A stretch of 64,000 bases of DNA from Nitrospira sp. (GTDB lineage Bacteria; Nitrospirota; Nitrospiria; Nitrospirales; UBA8639): the NCBI GenBank assembly GCA_024760505.1, contig CP058931.1, positions 2,800,001-2,864,000 on the forward strand. Direction: 5' to 3'. Under the pieces are notes generated by a model that had not been told where the DNA came from, made no database searches, and was given only the letters and a program-made list of their open reading frames with translations. Position numbers and translations under genes: made by a program. Positions 33,899 through 43,425 of this stretch are shown here, in pieces. Within the stretch, counting starts at the first letter, position 1. Each line of letters starts with the position of its first letter.

Positions 33899-35443
33899 CT
33901 ATTGGCTGACCCCATTCCTGGTCGAATCCACAAATTCCTCCGTCGTGTGATCTAAAGCCCGGCCTGCCCGGCCTTTTCCTTTATGGTTAAATAACAGGTT
34001 GTGTTCCTGAGACGAATGGCTGGGTGAAGGGATAGACAGCTCATAAGGAACAGGTCGTTGATGATCCGAAAGTTGCAATTGAGGATTATAGACACTGTTA
34101 AATTTCCACAACATTTTGACGAAATTGGTCTGTCCGCGGAGTAGGTGGCCGGCTGCAATCCGCATGGTGCCTTTTAGCGCACTCCAGCCGAGGTGTTTGT
34201 GGTTGAGAATTCGTTGGGTTTTGACCAGCTCTTTATAAAATTCCGGCAATGGCAAGCGGGTGGGAAGCACCGAATGTTGGATGTCGTATAGCCGGTAATC
34301 CCGCGTCTGAACTCTCTGAGATTCCTGGTGCCACGTTTCCGTCCCGGGGTAGGGCGTATTGACACTAATATTGACAACCTCCGGGACCTCCAAACACCAT
34401 TGTCGCACGGTTTCAAATCGATTCTTATCCCAGGTGGGATCGGCAATGATGTTAATGGCCACCGTGATGCCCAGAGAGCGGGCAAATTCCAGGGCTTCAA
34501 AACTTTTGCCGAGTGAGATGCGTTTTCGATGTTGAATCAATCCTTCCTGATCTATGGCCTCCAGCCCTATAAACATATATTTCATTCCCAGCTCTTTCCA
34601 CAGGCGGAAGACTTCTTTATTTCTCAACAGGACATCCCCACGGGTTTCCAGATAATAGGACTTTTTGATACCCCGACGTGCTATGGCTTCACCAATGGCC
34701 ATGCCATGCTCTGCCTGAATGAAGGCCACATCATCCACCAGAAACACTCCAGGTTCACGAATGCCCGCCAGATCTTCCACGACCACCTCAGGACTGACCG
34801 GACGATAACTTCGTCCATAAAATGTCCAGGCACTACAAAATGAACAATCCCAGGGACATCCGCGAGTTAATTCGATGGATGCGCATGGGTCCAGGACGCC
34901 AAGAAAATATTTTCTCCGGTGACGAAGTAATTGCCTGGCCGGCCTCACCTCATCCAGAGACTTGACGAATTCAGGAGGTGGTCCCTCGGCTTCTCGTGTG
35001 ACCACACCGGGAAGCCGGTGTACATTTGAGTGGTCATGTTGGATTGCGTTGAGGAGGGGCCCGATTACCGGTTCGCCTTCCCCTTTGACAATGGCATCGA
35101 TAGCGCCCTCTGCATGCTTCAGGACCTCCCCGGCGACAAAGGACAGGCTGTGTCCCCCGGCCACGATAACAATATTTGCAAACGAGGCCTTGGTCATCTT
35201 TGCAAGATCGATGATCTCGGGAACATTCGGCAAATAATTACAAGAGAACGCAACAACATCGGGGCACCATTCCTTCACCATTCTGAAATAATCCTGATGT
35301 GTCTCCACCTGCAAATCGATGAGCCGCACGTCATGACCGGCCGGCCGGGCTGCTCCCGCGACCAGTTCCAATCCCAAAGGCTCCAAACGTAGAAAAATTT
35401 TGGTATACATCAACGGACCGGGATGAACGGCGAGAATTTTCAA
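33899..35443 (-). CDS. hpnR: Hopanoid C-3 methylase, B12-binding radical SAM enzyme
   Basis: 514 residues. It adds a methyl group at C-3 of hopanoids. N-terminal cobalamin-binding domain (1-150, with GHDVRLIDLQVETHQDY and NIVIVAGGHSLSF). The radical SAM cluster is CxxxCxxC at Cys196, Cys200 and Cys203 in RGCPWDCSFCSAW, followed by the long conserved blocks YYLETRGDVLLRNKEVF, LGITVAINIIADP, VVNISVNTPYPGTETWH and GHLLRGQTNFVKMLWKFNSV, which are characteristic of HpnR rather than other B12 radical SAM proteins. No other hopanoid gene (shc, hpnH etc.) is in the window. The last 40 residues are variable. Confidence 0.9.
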   Translation of the reverse strand: MKILAVHPGPLMYTKIFLRLEPLGLELVAGAARPAGHDVRLIDLQVETHQDYFRMVKEWCPDVVAFSCNYLPNVPEIIDLAKMTKASFANIVIVAGGHSLSFVAGEVLKHAEGAIDAIVKGEGEPVIGPLLNAIQHDHSNVHRLPGVVTREAEGPPPEFVKSLDEVRPARQLLRHRRKYFLGVLDPCASIELTRGCPWDCSFCSAWTFYGRSYRPVSPEVVVEDLAGIREPGVFLVDDVAFIQAEHGMAIGEAIARRGIKKSYYLETRGDVLLRNKEVFRLWKELGMKYMFIGLEAIDQEGLIQHRKRISLGKSFEALEFARSLGITVAINIIADPTWDKNRFETVRQWCLEVPEVVNISVNTPYPGTETWHQESQRVQTRDYRLYDIQHSVLPTRLPLPEFYKELVKTQRILNHKHLGWSALKGTMRIAAGHLLRGQTNFVKMLWKFNSVYNPQLQLSDHQRPVPYELSIPSPSHSSQEHNLLFNHKGKGRAGRALDHTTEEFVDSTRNGVSQ

Positions 35444-35595
35444 GATGAACCTCCTTCACATCTACGAAATGACCACGATTTCGATTCTTTTTGCCTGGGT
35501 TGCCGAGATCAGCCAGGGTTTTGGAGAGTTTAGGCCATTGGTGCAATCAGTTATGGTGTCGTGAGACAACCTACACACAGGAGGCGGAGGCACCT

Positions 35596-35946
35596 ATGGT
35601 CGATACGAGTGTTAAAAAAGTACAATCAGATCATTCTCCCAAGGGTTCAATGGGGCAGAAATATTTAGCCACCGGCGTCGGATTAGCCATGCGATTATGG
35701 GAACAATTGCCTGTTGGGCAAACACAGGAATCATCATCCAGGGATTACGAGACTATCGGATATGTGATCCACGGTCGTGCTGAGCTTCAGCTGGAAGGTC
35801 AAACAATTTTGCTGAATGCGGGAGATTGTTGGGTGGTTCCTAAAGGCGCGAGTCACAGCTATACCATTCTTGAAACATTTACCGCCGTTGAAGCGACCCA
35901 CCCTCCAGCCCATGTGCATGGTCGCGATGAAGTCCCCCCTTCTTGA
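35596..35946 (+). CDS. Small cupin protein
   Basis: 116 residues, one cupin_2 barrel: DYETIGYVIHGRAELQLEGQ, LNAGDCWVVPKGASHSYTIL. The usual metal-binding GxxHxH of motif 1 is replaced (ESSSRDYETIGYV), while motif 2 keeps PKGASHSY, so metal binding may be lost or altered. A His-rich tail (HPPAHVHGRDE) could compensate. GGAGGC precedes the ATG. Function unknown. Confidence 0.75.
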   Translation: MVDTSVKKVQSDHSPKGSMGQKYLATGVGLAMRLWEQLPVGQTQESSSRDYETIGYVIHGRAELQLEGQTILLNAGDCWVVPKGASHSYTILETFTAVEATHPPAHVHGRDEVPPS

Positions 35947-35986
35947 CTTGCCTGCTGTTTCTGCGCCAGGAAAAGAGGTTGATCCA

Positions 35987-36859
35987 TTAATGATTGACAA
36001 CGGGAAGCTGATGTTCGGGAGCATGTGGCACCTTCTGAAAGATTTTTAAGGCCTCAGGCATTTCTTCTTGAAGACGTGTGATTCTCGTTTCATGGCTTGG
36101 ATGGGTGGAAAGAAATTCAGAGGGGGCTCCCTCACTTCCTTGTTGCATTCGTTGCCACACCCGAACCGCTTCCTGTGGATCATAGCCGGCTCTGGCTGCC
36201 AGAATCAGCCCAATAGAATCGGCTTCGGATTCATGCGTTCGACTGTAGGGGAGGAGGATGCCGACTTTTGTTCCCAAACCCAAGGCAGCCATCGTGGCCT
36301 GCCCCACAACAGGGCCTGCACCACTTGCCCCAAGGCCCACGGCGGCGGCGGATAGCCCGGCTTGGGCAAGCACCTCCTGACTCATACGCTCCGAACCATG
36401 CCGCGCGAGGGCATGGACGACCTCGTGTCCAAGAATGGCCGCCAGTCCGGCATCGGTTTTCGCAACGGGGAAGATTCCCGTATACACGGCAATCTTCCCG
36501 CCTGGGAGGGCAAAAGCATTTTTGGTCTGGTCATCTTTGATCACGGTGACTTCCCACTTAAAGGCCTTGGCGTCTTCCGCAAATTTGGATTCTTTTGCCG
36601 CTTGGATGATCCTTTCCGCCACGCGTCTCACCGCTTCTTGTTCCTCAGGGGATTGGGATAGCTGGACCTGAGGATCGGAAAGAATTTGTTGAAAGGCCTG
36701 TTCACCCATTTCTGTGGCCTGGGATTGCGGAACCATCACAAGTTGGGAGCGATCGGTATACGGAACGGTTTCGCAACCCATCGCCATGCTCATTAGCATA
36801 ATTAAAGAATAAAAAGGTTTAGCAAGATGAAGAGGGGGCAACACGAGTTGGTTGTGCAT
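35987..36859 (-). CDS. M48-family metalloprotease, lipoprotein
   Basis: 290 residues. The zinc motif is HExxH at His145-His149 (LGHEVVHALARH), with a third-ligand region HESEADSIG at about 209-217. A leader ending in MAMGC (Cys29) is a good lipobox, so the enzyme is likely anchored in the periplasm, like LoiP or BepA-type proteases that clear misfolded outer-membrane proteins. The N-terminal tail before the leader is longer than usual. Monocistronic, converging on the cupin gene. Confidence 0.85.
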   Translation of the reverse strand: MHNQLVLPPLHLAKPFYSLIMLMSMAMGCETVPYTDRSQLVMVPQSQATEMGEQAFQQILSDPQVQLSQSPEEQEAVRRVAERIIQAAKESKFAEDAKAFKWEVTVIKDDQTKNAFALPGGKIAVYTGIFPVAKTDAGLAAILGHEVVHALARHGSERMSQEVLAQAGLSAAAVGLGASGAGPVVGQATMAALGLGTKVGILLPYSRTHESEADSIGLILAARAGYDPQEAVRVWQRMQQGSEGAPSEFLSTHPSHETRITRLQEEMPEALKIFQKVPHAPEHQLPVVNH

Positions 36860-37163
36860 AAATTTACTCTCACTTTAATGGCTAAGGAATCAAATCAAAG
36901 AAACTATTAAAAATCATGAGGGAACCGGATGGTGGAATGCAAAAGACAAGTGACTCGTTGAGGATGAACAAAATGTCTATCGGGCCAACAATAACTCTCC
37001 CTTCTGCGATGCCGTGTTCGCTAAAAAAAGGTAGGGTTGGGAATTCAATGAGGAGAAACGAGAATACAAACGTGGACGAGAATACTTCAGTCCATGTAAA
37101 GCGAAGCGGCTTCGATGAGAAGCTTTACGCGGGTCCAGGGTAAGCCGGACTGTAGATGCCGCT
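36860..37163. other. Intergenic stretch, nothing recognised
   Basis: About 300 nt between the M48 protease and receiver genes. I see no gene, repeat or clear regulatory site; it should hold the protease promoter. Confidence 0.4.
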
Positions 37164-37529
37164 TCAGCGCCCAATTAGATTTAGATTAAGGGCTGTTTGC
37201 AGATTTTCCAGGGAATAGGGCTTTACCAGAGTGGTGGTCGCTCCGAGGGAGAACGCCTGGTCAATCACATTCCGATCAGAATGCGTCGTCGTGAAAATGA
37301 TGGGAATAGTTGAGAGATCGTAGGTCGTTCTTAAGGTGTGGATGAATTGAAAGCCATTCATTTCCGGCATTCGATAATCACAAATCACAAGATCAAACCG
37401 TGAGGAACGCAATATGCACAGACCTTCGTGACCACCAACTACCTCCCGACACACATATCCTAACGAGTATAATCTGGTTGTTAAAAAATCCCGATGGTCC
37501 GGATTGTCCTCCACGATTAAAATTCTCAT
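37164..37529 (-). CDS. Single-domain response regulator
   Basis: 121 residues, a receiver only. Phospho-acceptor Asp51 (VICDYRMPEMNG), acidic pair Glu7/Asp8, Thr/Ser switch (IIFTTTHSD) and Lys103 (LVKPYS) are all present, so it should be phosphorylatable. No output domain. No kinase is adjacent; the big kinases are 10 kb away. Confidence 0.9.
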   Translation of the reverse strand: MRILIVEDNPDHRDFLTTRLYSLGYVCREVVGGHEGLCILRSSRFDLVICDYRMPEMNGFQFIHTLRTTYDLSTIPIIFTTTHSDRNVIDQAFSLGATTTLVKPYSLENLQTALNLNLIGR

Positions 37530-38136
37530 CTTAAGTAGCCTTTGAGATATGTGGGAGAGGGACCAAAGGTTTCAGGAATAGGCCGGGGAATGTGACGAAG
37601 CCCACAATGAGTCAAGGCTTTTCTTTTTATTATCCTCTCCGTCATTCAAGGGGTTGTCTATCCTGACTGACACCTTCCTTCTTCGGTCCTTGTCTCTTCT
37701 GCTCACGAGAGAAGTGTATGGTGTCTTTCCTCATTATCACTATTTCATGTAAATGACCATGAACAACACAACGGAAGGAATGTTGATTTTAGTCCTCAGG
37801 TGATTGACGGTTGTACACGACATGTTCTTCTCATGAGCCCTTCTGACATCTGGCACTGGCACTCGTGGGGCGGTTGCAGTCGTCCGTCCATTAACCGTGA
37901 AGAATCCGGACAAGGAGATTTTGGTGTGACAGCCTGAGTTGTCGCATGGGGCAAACCTTATACATTTGGTTTTTTCTGATTGCCGATTTGTCCATTGGTC
38001 GGATTGCGGCGATCATGTTAGTGATAAAGAAGAAGACGGCAATTGAGAATCTGGTATGAAGGTATTCAGGTTTTGATGTTGGAGACTCAACAGGTTTTCA
38101 ATTGAAAATTACATTCACTTCACCAGGAGGTGTGTT
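37530..38136. other. 600-nt intergenic stretch without supported gene
   Basis: No frame with a ribosome-binding site or family match. A 37-codon frame at 37946-38059 encodes a hydrophobic stretch but lacks a start signal. CAGGAGGTG near 38129 belongs to the next gene. Confidence 0.4.
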
Positions 38137-38469
38137 ATGAAAAGAATTTTAACGGTGTGTTTAGTAACCGCGTTCATTATGGGCACGACTTCCATGGGAA
38201 TGGCCGGGCAGGGAATGAAGGCCGGTTCCGCTGAGGAAAATGTCCCTGACAACATTCAACGAAGCACGCCGTCCGCTGAGCCCTCACTTGACGAGGGAAG
38301 TGGGCCTGGAAGCCGGTCGGATCAATTAACGGAAATGGAAGATGTGGATCCAAAAAACCCTAATATGTCCAAGAAGCAAGGAAAGGCCGCACAGGCCGCC
38401 AAGGACCTGAAGAACAAGGATCCTCACGCTCCAATTTCCAGTCAGAGTTCATCACAGAAAAGTCACTGA
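38137..38469 (+). CDS. Small secreted hydrophilic protein
   Basis: 110 residues with a signal peptide (RILTVCLVTAFIMGTTSMGMAG) and a Ser/Asp/Lys-rich mature part (DVDPKNPNMSKKQGKAAQAA). CAGGAGGTG precedes the ATG. The mature domain is probably disordered. No family recognised. The GQGMKAGS after the leader echoes the GQGMGSTS of the 9678 protein. Confidence 0.6.
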   Translation: MKRILTVCLVTAFIMGTTSMGMAGQGMKAGSAEENVPDNIQRSTPSAEPSLDEGSGPGSRSDQLTEMEDVDPKNPNMSKKQGKAAQAAKDLKNKDPHAPISSQSSSQKSH

Positions 38470-38513
38470 TGCCCTGAGTGGAATTGCAACGTGTCGCGTG
38501 TAATGTAAATGAG

Positions 38514-38549
38514 TTGGCCGTCAATTTGGCTTACCGGATTGACGGCCAA
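38514..38549. terminator. Perfect 12-bp hairpin downstream of the small secreted protein gene
   Basis: TTGGCCGTCAAT and ATTGACGGCCAA pair exactly around a 12-nt loop, 45 nt after the stop at 38469. There is no T run, so it could be a factor-dependent terminator or an RNA-stabilising hairpin. Confidence 0.5.
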
Positions 38550-38668
38550 TGCCTTGGTTCACAACCTGACTCATTTCGTGAATGTCGGTGCGATGGCCGT
38601 ATAGCTGGTGTCAATGGTCGTCCGGATAGGATTACAACGGTTACTGACTTAATCAAGAAGAGGAAAGC

Positions 38669-39349
38669 ATGTTAAGAGATCTGAATAAAATTAAAAACTG
38701 CGTGCTCCAGGGTACAGATGGAATTATCGGTACCGTGGCAGACGTTTATGTCAATGATCAGACATGGAAAATACATTATCTTGCTGCTGACACCGGAAAT
38801 TGGTTGCAAGGCAGGCATGTGTTGATTTCCACACAGAGTTTTGTCCAATCTCAAATGGAAGTTGGATCGTTCAGGGCTTTAGTCAGTAAGGCTCAAGTCG
38901 AGAGCGCGCCGGAGTTTGAAATTGAAAAACCAATTTCCTGGGAGAAGGAACGTGAAATCTGCAACTACTATCAATGGAGCACCTACTTTCCAATTGACGA
39001 GAGGGAACTCTCGGTGTTCCCCGGCATATTAACCAGCGCGAATGGGCTCAAGGATTTTTCTCTCCAGGCGACGGATGGTGAAATCGGAAAGATTATTAAT
39101 TTTCTCATTGATGATGCCAATTGGACCGTGCGCTATTTGGTCGTGGATACCTCAAAATGGTTGGCCGGCAGGAAAGTGTTAATCAGTCCGATGTGGCATA
39201 AATCCATTAACTGGGCAGAGAGAATGATGGTCGTGGACCTTAATCAGGATCAGATTGAAAAATCTCCGGAGTATGATCCAGCCGCCCCAATTGAACGAGT
39301 GTATGAAATAAATCTGTATAAACATTATGGTAAACCACATTACTGGTAG
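38669..39349 (+). CDS. Double PRC-barrel protein
   Basis: 226 residues made of two similar PRC-barrel halves. Half one has VLQGTDGIIGTVADVYVNDQ, WKIHYLAADTGNWLQGRHVL and LISTQSF; half two has SLQATDGEIGKIINFLIDDA, WTVRYLVVDTSKWLAGRKVL and LISPMWH. The internal duplication is clear from the near-identical TWK/WTV...DTxxWLxGRxVLIS strings. No signal peptide. AGAGGAAAG upstream of the ATG. Each half is followed by a tail with a Glu/Pro-rich stretch. Confidence 0.85.
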   Translation: MLRDLNKIKNCVLQGTDGIIGTVADVYVNDQTWKIHYLAADTGNWLQGRHVLISTQSFVQSQMEVGSFRALVSKAQVESAPEFEIEKPISWEKEREICNYYQWSTYFPIDERELSVFPGILTSANGLKDFSLQATDGEIGKIINFLIDDANWTVRYLVVDTSKWLAGRKVLISPMWHKSINWAERMMVVDLNQDQIEKSPEYDPAAPIERVYEINLYKHYGKPHYW

Positions 39350-39568
39350 AAAACTCAAGAGAAAACACAGGCCAAGATGATGGAGGTGTTGGAGAGAAAC
39401 AGCCTGCTAAAAAACGCTAGCCATGGTATTCCATGCGGCGATAAAGGACCGTTATCAGATTAAAGTAATTTCCTCCCGGCGTTCTTCTGAGTGCCCTTAC
39501 GCGTGATCCGGAAAACGGGGTTTTGTCGCTCCGATTGTTTTTCTTGAAGTGAGGTTCATAAAGACCGT

Positions 39569-41020
39569 ATGTTTGAGCATCTGGTCATTTTTGGAGCGAC
39601 AGGCGACGTTTCGAAGCGGTATGTATTTCCTGCCTTAGCTCAAGTGTTCGCCAACCGGGGTCTTCCCACAGAACATCGAATCACGGGCGTTGGTCGGCGA
39701 GATTGGAACACGCCTCAGCTTCAAGAACATGTGTCCGAATTACTTGCCAACCATCATACTCCACCCCCTCCAAGATCCCGAGAAGGGTTTCTGCAATCTT
39801 TGGAGTATGTACGGGTAGAAGATCTTGGCGACACGCGACAGATTCAGTCGATTTTTCATAAGCAGGCAGGATCGACGCTTCTATATTTAGGGCTACCTCC
39901 CCAGATGTTTCCTCCCGTTTTGGAGTCCCTCCGACGGGTCAACCTCCCGCCGGGATCCCGTATCATTATCGAAAAACCGTTCGGGTTAAGCTATGCCCAA
40001 TCAAAGGAATTGAACCGGCTTGTGCACCAAAAATTTCCTGAAGAGTGCATCTATCGCATTGACCACTTTTTAGGAATGCCGATCGTGTGCACCATTTTGG
40101 GTCTCCGATTTGCCAATCCCGTATTTACGCCTATCTGGAACCGGCATTCCATCAAAAAGATCGAGGTGATCTGGGATGAGACCTTGACGGTGGAAGGGCG
40201 TGCGGACTTCTACGATCGCGCCGGAGCCCTAAAGGATATGATTCAAAATCACCTCCTTCAGTTATTGGCCGTTCTGACTCTTGAACCCTTGAAGACCATG
40301 TGGTCCTCTGAGTTTCGGGACAAAAGAGTGGAATTGTTCAAAGCAGTGAGAAAACTGTCAAGGGCTGAGATTCGAACGCAGACCGTACGAGCTCGTTACC
40401 GGTCAGGGGAGATGGGTGGTGTGCGGGTTCCCGGTTATGCAAAAAGCCAAGGGGTGGTTCCCGATCGAAACACTGAAACGTTTGCTCAGGTGATCTTATG
40501 GGTCGACAATGAACGCTGGCAAGGCGTGCCTTTGGTGTTACGTTCTGGAAAAGCGTTAGGTCGAGATCGAAAAGAAATTCGAGTGCATTTTAAACCTGGG
40601 CAGAATGATACGGAATCGCTCGGTTCAGAAGAAGGCGGGAATATCTTGTGCGTGAATCTGGCGAATGAAGAAGTCAATCTTGGGATATTTACTATCCAGG
40701 AAGCCGGTGGGGTCACACCTGCACCGATGAGGGTGGACGATCCCATTTCTCCTGAACATCTTTCTCCCTATGAACGGTTGTTTCTCGAAGCCATGTCCGG
40801 CCAATCACGACTTTTTGTGCGGGACGATGAGGTCGAAGAGATGTGGCAAATTATTCAACCAATTGCCGATGCCTGGGCAGAAAACGTGGTACCCTTGCAG
40901 GTTTACCCGGCCGGGTCCGACGGTCCACCTTTGGAGGATACCGGAGGGGTGACAGAGTCCCGCCATTTCCGGACGACAGCGGAGACTCCTGGAAGCGAGC
41001 CATTCCCATCTTTTCATTAG
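39569..41020 (+). CDS. zwf: Glucose-6-phosphate 1-dehydrogenase-like
   Basis: 483 residues. Oxidises glucose 6-phosphate to the lactone with NADP, the first step of the oxidative pentose phosphate pathway. Cofactor motif GATGDVSKRYVFPAL (9-23), EKPFG (135-139) and catalytic-base region QNHLLQ (His228) are conserved. In the substrate motif RIDHFLGM (163-170) the lysine that normally follows the glycine (RIDHYLGK) is methionine. In the Leuconostoc enzyme that lysine holds the sugar phosphate, so substrate binding may differ. No adjacent pgl or gnd. Its stop overlaps the convergent MgtC-like gene by 4 nt. Confidence 0.85.
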   Translation: MFEHLVIFGATGDVSKRYVFPALAQVFANRGLPTEHRITGVGRRDWNTPQLQEHVSELLANHHTPPPPRSREGFLQSLEYVRVEDLGDTRQIQSIFHKQAGSTLLYLGLPPQMFPPVLESLRRVNLPPGSRIIIEKPFGLSYAQSKELNRLVHQKFPEECIYRIDHFLGMPIVCTILGLRFANPVFTPIWNRHSIKKIEVIWDETLTVEGRADFYDRAGALKDMIQNHLLQLLAVLTLEPLKTMWSSEFRDKRVELFKAVRKLSRAEIRTQTVRARYRSGEMGGVRVPGYAKSQGVVPDRNTETFAQVILWVDNERWQGVPLVLRSGKALGRDRKEIRVHFKPGQNDTESLGSEEGGNILCVNLANEEVNLGIFTIQEAGGVTPAPMRVDDPISPEHLSPYERLFLEAMSGQSRLFVRDDEVEEMWQIIQPIADAWAENVVPLQVYPAGSDGPPLEDTGGVTESRHFRTTAETPGSEPFPSFH

Positions 41021-41484
41021 GATCCCAGGTGATCGGGTTTTGATGGTATTGGCGTGACACGTTTTTTAACTAACGGCATGAACCGAAACGTTAAAAAATT
41101 CAACGCGCTTAACACCATGGCGATTTCGAAACGATCCCAGGCCACCGCCATTCCGATGGCTCCGGTGTTCCAAATACTTGCCGCGGTTGCGGTTCCGGCC
41201 ACATTCCCTCTGTCTTTGAGAATGGCGCCACCGCCAATAAAACCGATTCCGGTTAAGATGCCGTAGATGACACGCCCTTCCGCATCGGTGGAACTCAGCA
41301 CATGGATTCCCGTCAACATATAGGCGCAGGACCCCAGCGCAACAAGGGGAAACGTGCGCAGCCCTGCACCGCGCGATTCTTGTTCGCGATCCCATCCGAG
41401 AGGAACGGCCAATAAAAAGGCAATGATCAGATGATAAAAATGGGACCAGATTTGATGCCAATCCACTTCAGCGACCACATCCAT
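41017..41484 (-). CDS. MgtC/SapB family membrane protein
   Basis: 155 residues with four predicted helices and the family blocks AVPLGWDREQESRGAGLRTFPLVALGSCAY, GILTGIGFIGGGAILKDR and GTATAASIWNTGAIGMAVAWDRFE. MgtC proteins affect growth in low magnesium and inhibit F-type ATP synthase in some pathogens; in free-living bacteria the role is less clear. The C-terminal soluble domain of MgtC is absent. No magnesium-transporter gene is adjacent. Confidence 0.85.
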   Translation of the reverse strand: MDVVAEVDWHQIWSHFYHLIIAFLLAVPLGWDREQESRGAGLRTFPLVALGSCAYMLTGIHVLSSTDAEGRVIYGILTGIGFIGGGAILKDRGNVAGTATAASIWNTGAIGMAVAWDRFEIAMVLSALNFLTFRFMPLVKKRVTPIPSKPDHLGS

Positions 41485-41596
41485 CGTGAATCCTTTCCCT
41501 TCTCTACTTGGTCGAACCTAAACCGTGAAGACTGTTCATCATGACGGGAAGAGTTTGCATAGAATATATGACCGAGGTTCAATCGAGTCGGACGCA

Positions 41597-42757
41597 TTAG
41601 GGTGTATAAATTTCATGGTGCACCTCCGTGATATTGCCTCGCTGAATCCGGGGAATTATCAGCTCCTGGGCAAGGATTTTCAGGCAGGCCGCGAAAGGGA
41701 TGGCAAGAATTAATCCCAACACTCCGCCAAGTGCCCCCCCAATCAGTACGACCAACAGAATGGTCGCAGCGCTGAGGTCGGTTGATTGGCTTTGGACCCA
41801 AGGGGTTAATACCCACCCCTCAAGAAATTGAACGCCAAGATAGACGGCACTGGGCCAGACAAGGAGTTCCATCCAATAATTGTCGGATGAGCCGGACCCC
41901 ATGGACATATCCAAATATTTCAAAAGAATGGCGACGGGCCACATCAAGGTGGCGGCATAAGGAATTAAACTCAATAATCCTGCGCCAAATCCCAGAAGAA
42001 TCCAATAAGGCATCCCCACCCAAAACCATCCGATGCCAAACATCACACTCATCATTAACGCAATCAGTAACCGGCCTCTGAAAAACTCTCCAATGGCCCG
42101 ATCCATTTTGGACAGTAATTTCGGCCAGCGAGCATCCTCCTGAGATTCGACGACACTCCATACCGTGTGTTGAATGGAAGGAAAGCTCCAGGCAAAAAAG
42201 AAAAAATAAATGATGACTAAAGAGAACGAGAAGAGGAAGGAGCCCAGCGTGCCGATAATTAGATTTGTGAAATAAAAAACCTGACCGGTTCCTGTTAAGA
42301 ACGTCTTGAGTGTGGACAAGGGATTATCTCGGATGTTCGCTGAGACCTCCATGAAATTCCGGGATATTTCTTTCACATCTATGCCGTGGCGGTCGGCCAA
42401 GAGGGAAAGATAGGTGGGAACCTGTTCAATGAACTGTCGCAATTGTTCCACAAGGTTTGGTCCCACCCAGAGGACAAGCCCGGTCACCAAGGCGCAGATG
42501 ACCAGCGCCATGAATGTCACGGCGAGCCATCGTGGGAGTTTCCAGGTCTGTTCAACATAACTCAGGGCAGGTTCAGTGAGGTAGGCCAGTCCCAGGCCGA
42601 TGAAGACCGGGACTAAAATGGCCTGCAGTTGAAAACACAACCACAGCACTACGACTCCCACCGCCAGGAGAAACAGTTCACGAACCGCAACAATTTCCCA
42701 GAGATGGATATTTCTGGCAGGTTTCATATCGGGAGAAGATGGAGGTGACAAAGACAT
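41597..42757 (-). CDS. AI-2E family transporter (PF01594)
   Basis: About 386 residues with seven to eight membrane segments and the family signatures LVPVFIGLGLAYLTEPALSY, GFGAGLLSLIPYAATLMWPV and LVWPSAVYLGVQFLEGWVL. Members export autoinducer-2, act as Na+/H+ antiporters or have unknown substrates, so the label should not be read as proof of quorum sensing. The ATG at 42757 has GGAAG 7 nt upstream; a longer TTG-initiated frame at 42817 is less likely. Confidence 0.85.
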   Translation of the reverse strand: MSLSPPSSPDMKPARNIHLWEIVAVRELFLLAVGVVVLWLCFQLQAILVPVFIGLGLAYLTEPALSYVEQTWKLPRWLAVTFMALVICALVTGLVLWVGPNLVEQLRQFIEQVPTYLSLLADRHGIDVKEISRNFMEVSANIRDNPLSTLKTFLTGTGQVFYFTNLIIGTLGSFLFSFSLVIIYFFFFAWSFPSIQHTVWSVVESQEDARWPKLLSKMDRAIGEFFRGRLLIALMMSVMFGIGWFWVGMPYWILLGFGAGLLSLIPYAATLMWPVAILLKYLDMSMGSGSSDNYWMELLVWPSAVYLGVQFLEGWVLTPWVQSQSTDLSAATILLVVLIGGALGGVLGLILAIPFAACLKILAQELIIPRIQRGNITEVHHEIYTP

Positions 42758-43026
42758 ACATGGGCTTCCAATAACAGATGAAATGTTCTCGCCATTCTTT
42801 ATCACCATCTCTAACAAAGTTCAGAATGATCCTACATGGATAAAACTTTGCCGGGGCTTTCATAACTTGTCTATTTGAATGAACATCCTCATGCGACATC
42901 ATGAGGAATCAGGGAAAATGAGTTGCCGGAATTTTTCCCTTCAGAGATATCCATTTGATGGCATGCCCTCTTTGAAGGAAAAAAAGAAAGTGCCGGAGAG
43001 GGCATTCGATATTGTAAAAGTGACGG

Positions 43027-43425
43027 ATGGAGGACAGGATGATCGGGAGATGGGAGGTCAATTGCACTAAAGCAAACAGCCATTCATTCCAGGGAGCCAA
43101 AAAACGCCCACCTGTAAAACCTCCGCCTGAACCTGAACGAAAATCTCCGCCCATCGGTCCTCCGAAACGGGACCCGAAACCGGAGCCGATTCACGATCCG
43201 CCTATGCCTCCATCGCCGGGAACCGATCCCAACGATGAACCTCTCCCAATTGGTGATCCGCCTGATACGTCGGATCAGCCTATTCGTATGAGACTCACGG
43301 TAGCGGGCTTCCCCGTTGGATGGCCCTTGGATTATTCCCGAAACAGGGAGGGGTTCACTGGTATTCACACACGTGATCACATAATCGGTGATCCTCTTCA
43401 ACCTCGTGAAAGGAGGTCTCTATGA
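43027..43425 (+). CDS. Proline-rich ORF, extent uncertain
   Basis: A 132-codon frame whose middle (residues about 27-85) is strongly proline-rich in a regular way (RPPVKPPPEPERKSPPIGPP, PMPPSPGTDPNDEPLPIGDP), a pattern unlikely by chance. The N-terminus and the last 40 residues look non-coding, and the stop falls in the start of the DUF1328 gene. The true gene may be frameshifted or start at the ATG at 43039. No signal peptide in the frame as given. Confidence 0.45.
   Translation: MEDRMIGRWEVNCTKANSHSFQGAKKRPPVKPPPEPERKSPPIGPPKRDPKPEPIHDPPMPPSPGTDPNDEPLPIGDPPDTSDQPIRMRLTVAGFPVGWPLDYSRNREGFTGIHTRDHIIGDPLQPRERRSL

Noticed and set aside
37946..38059. 37-codon hydrophobic frame
   Set aside because: No ribosome-binding site or terminator and no family; kept only as a note in the intergenic entry.
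41597..42757. Quorum-sensing autoinducer-2 exporter
   Set aside because: The family label covers transporters with other substrates, and no luxS or lsr gene is present.
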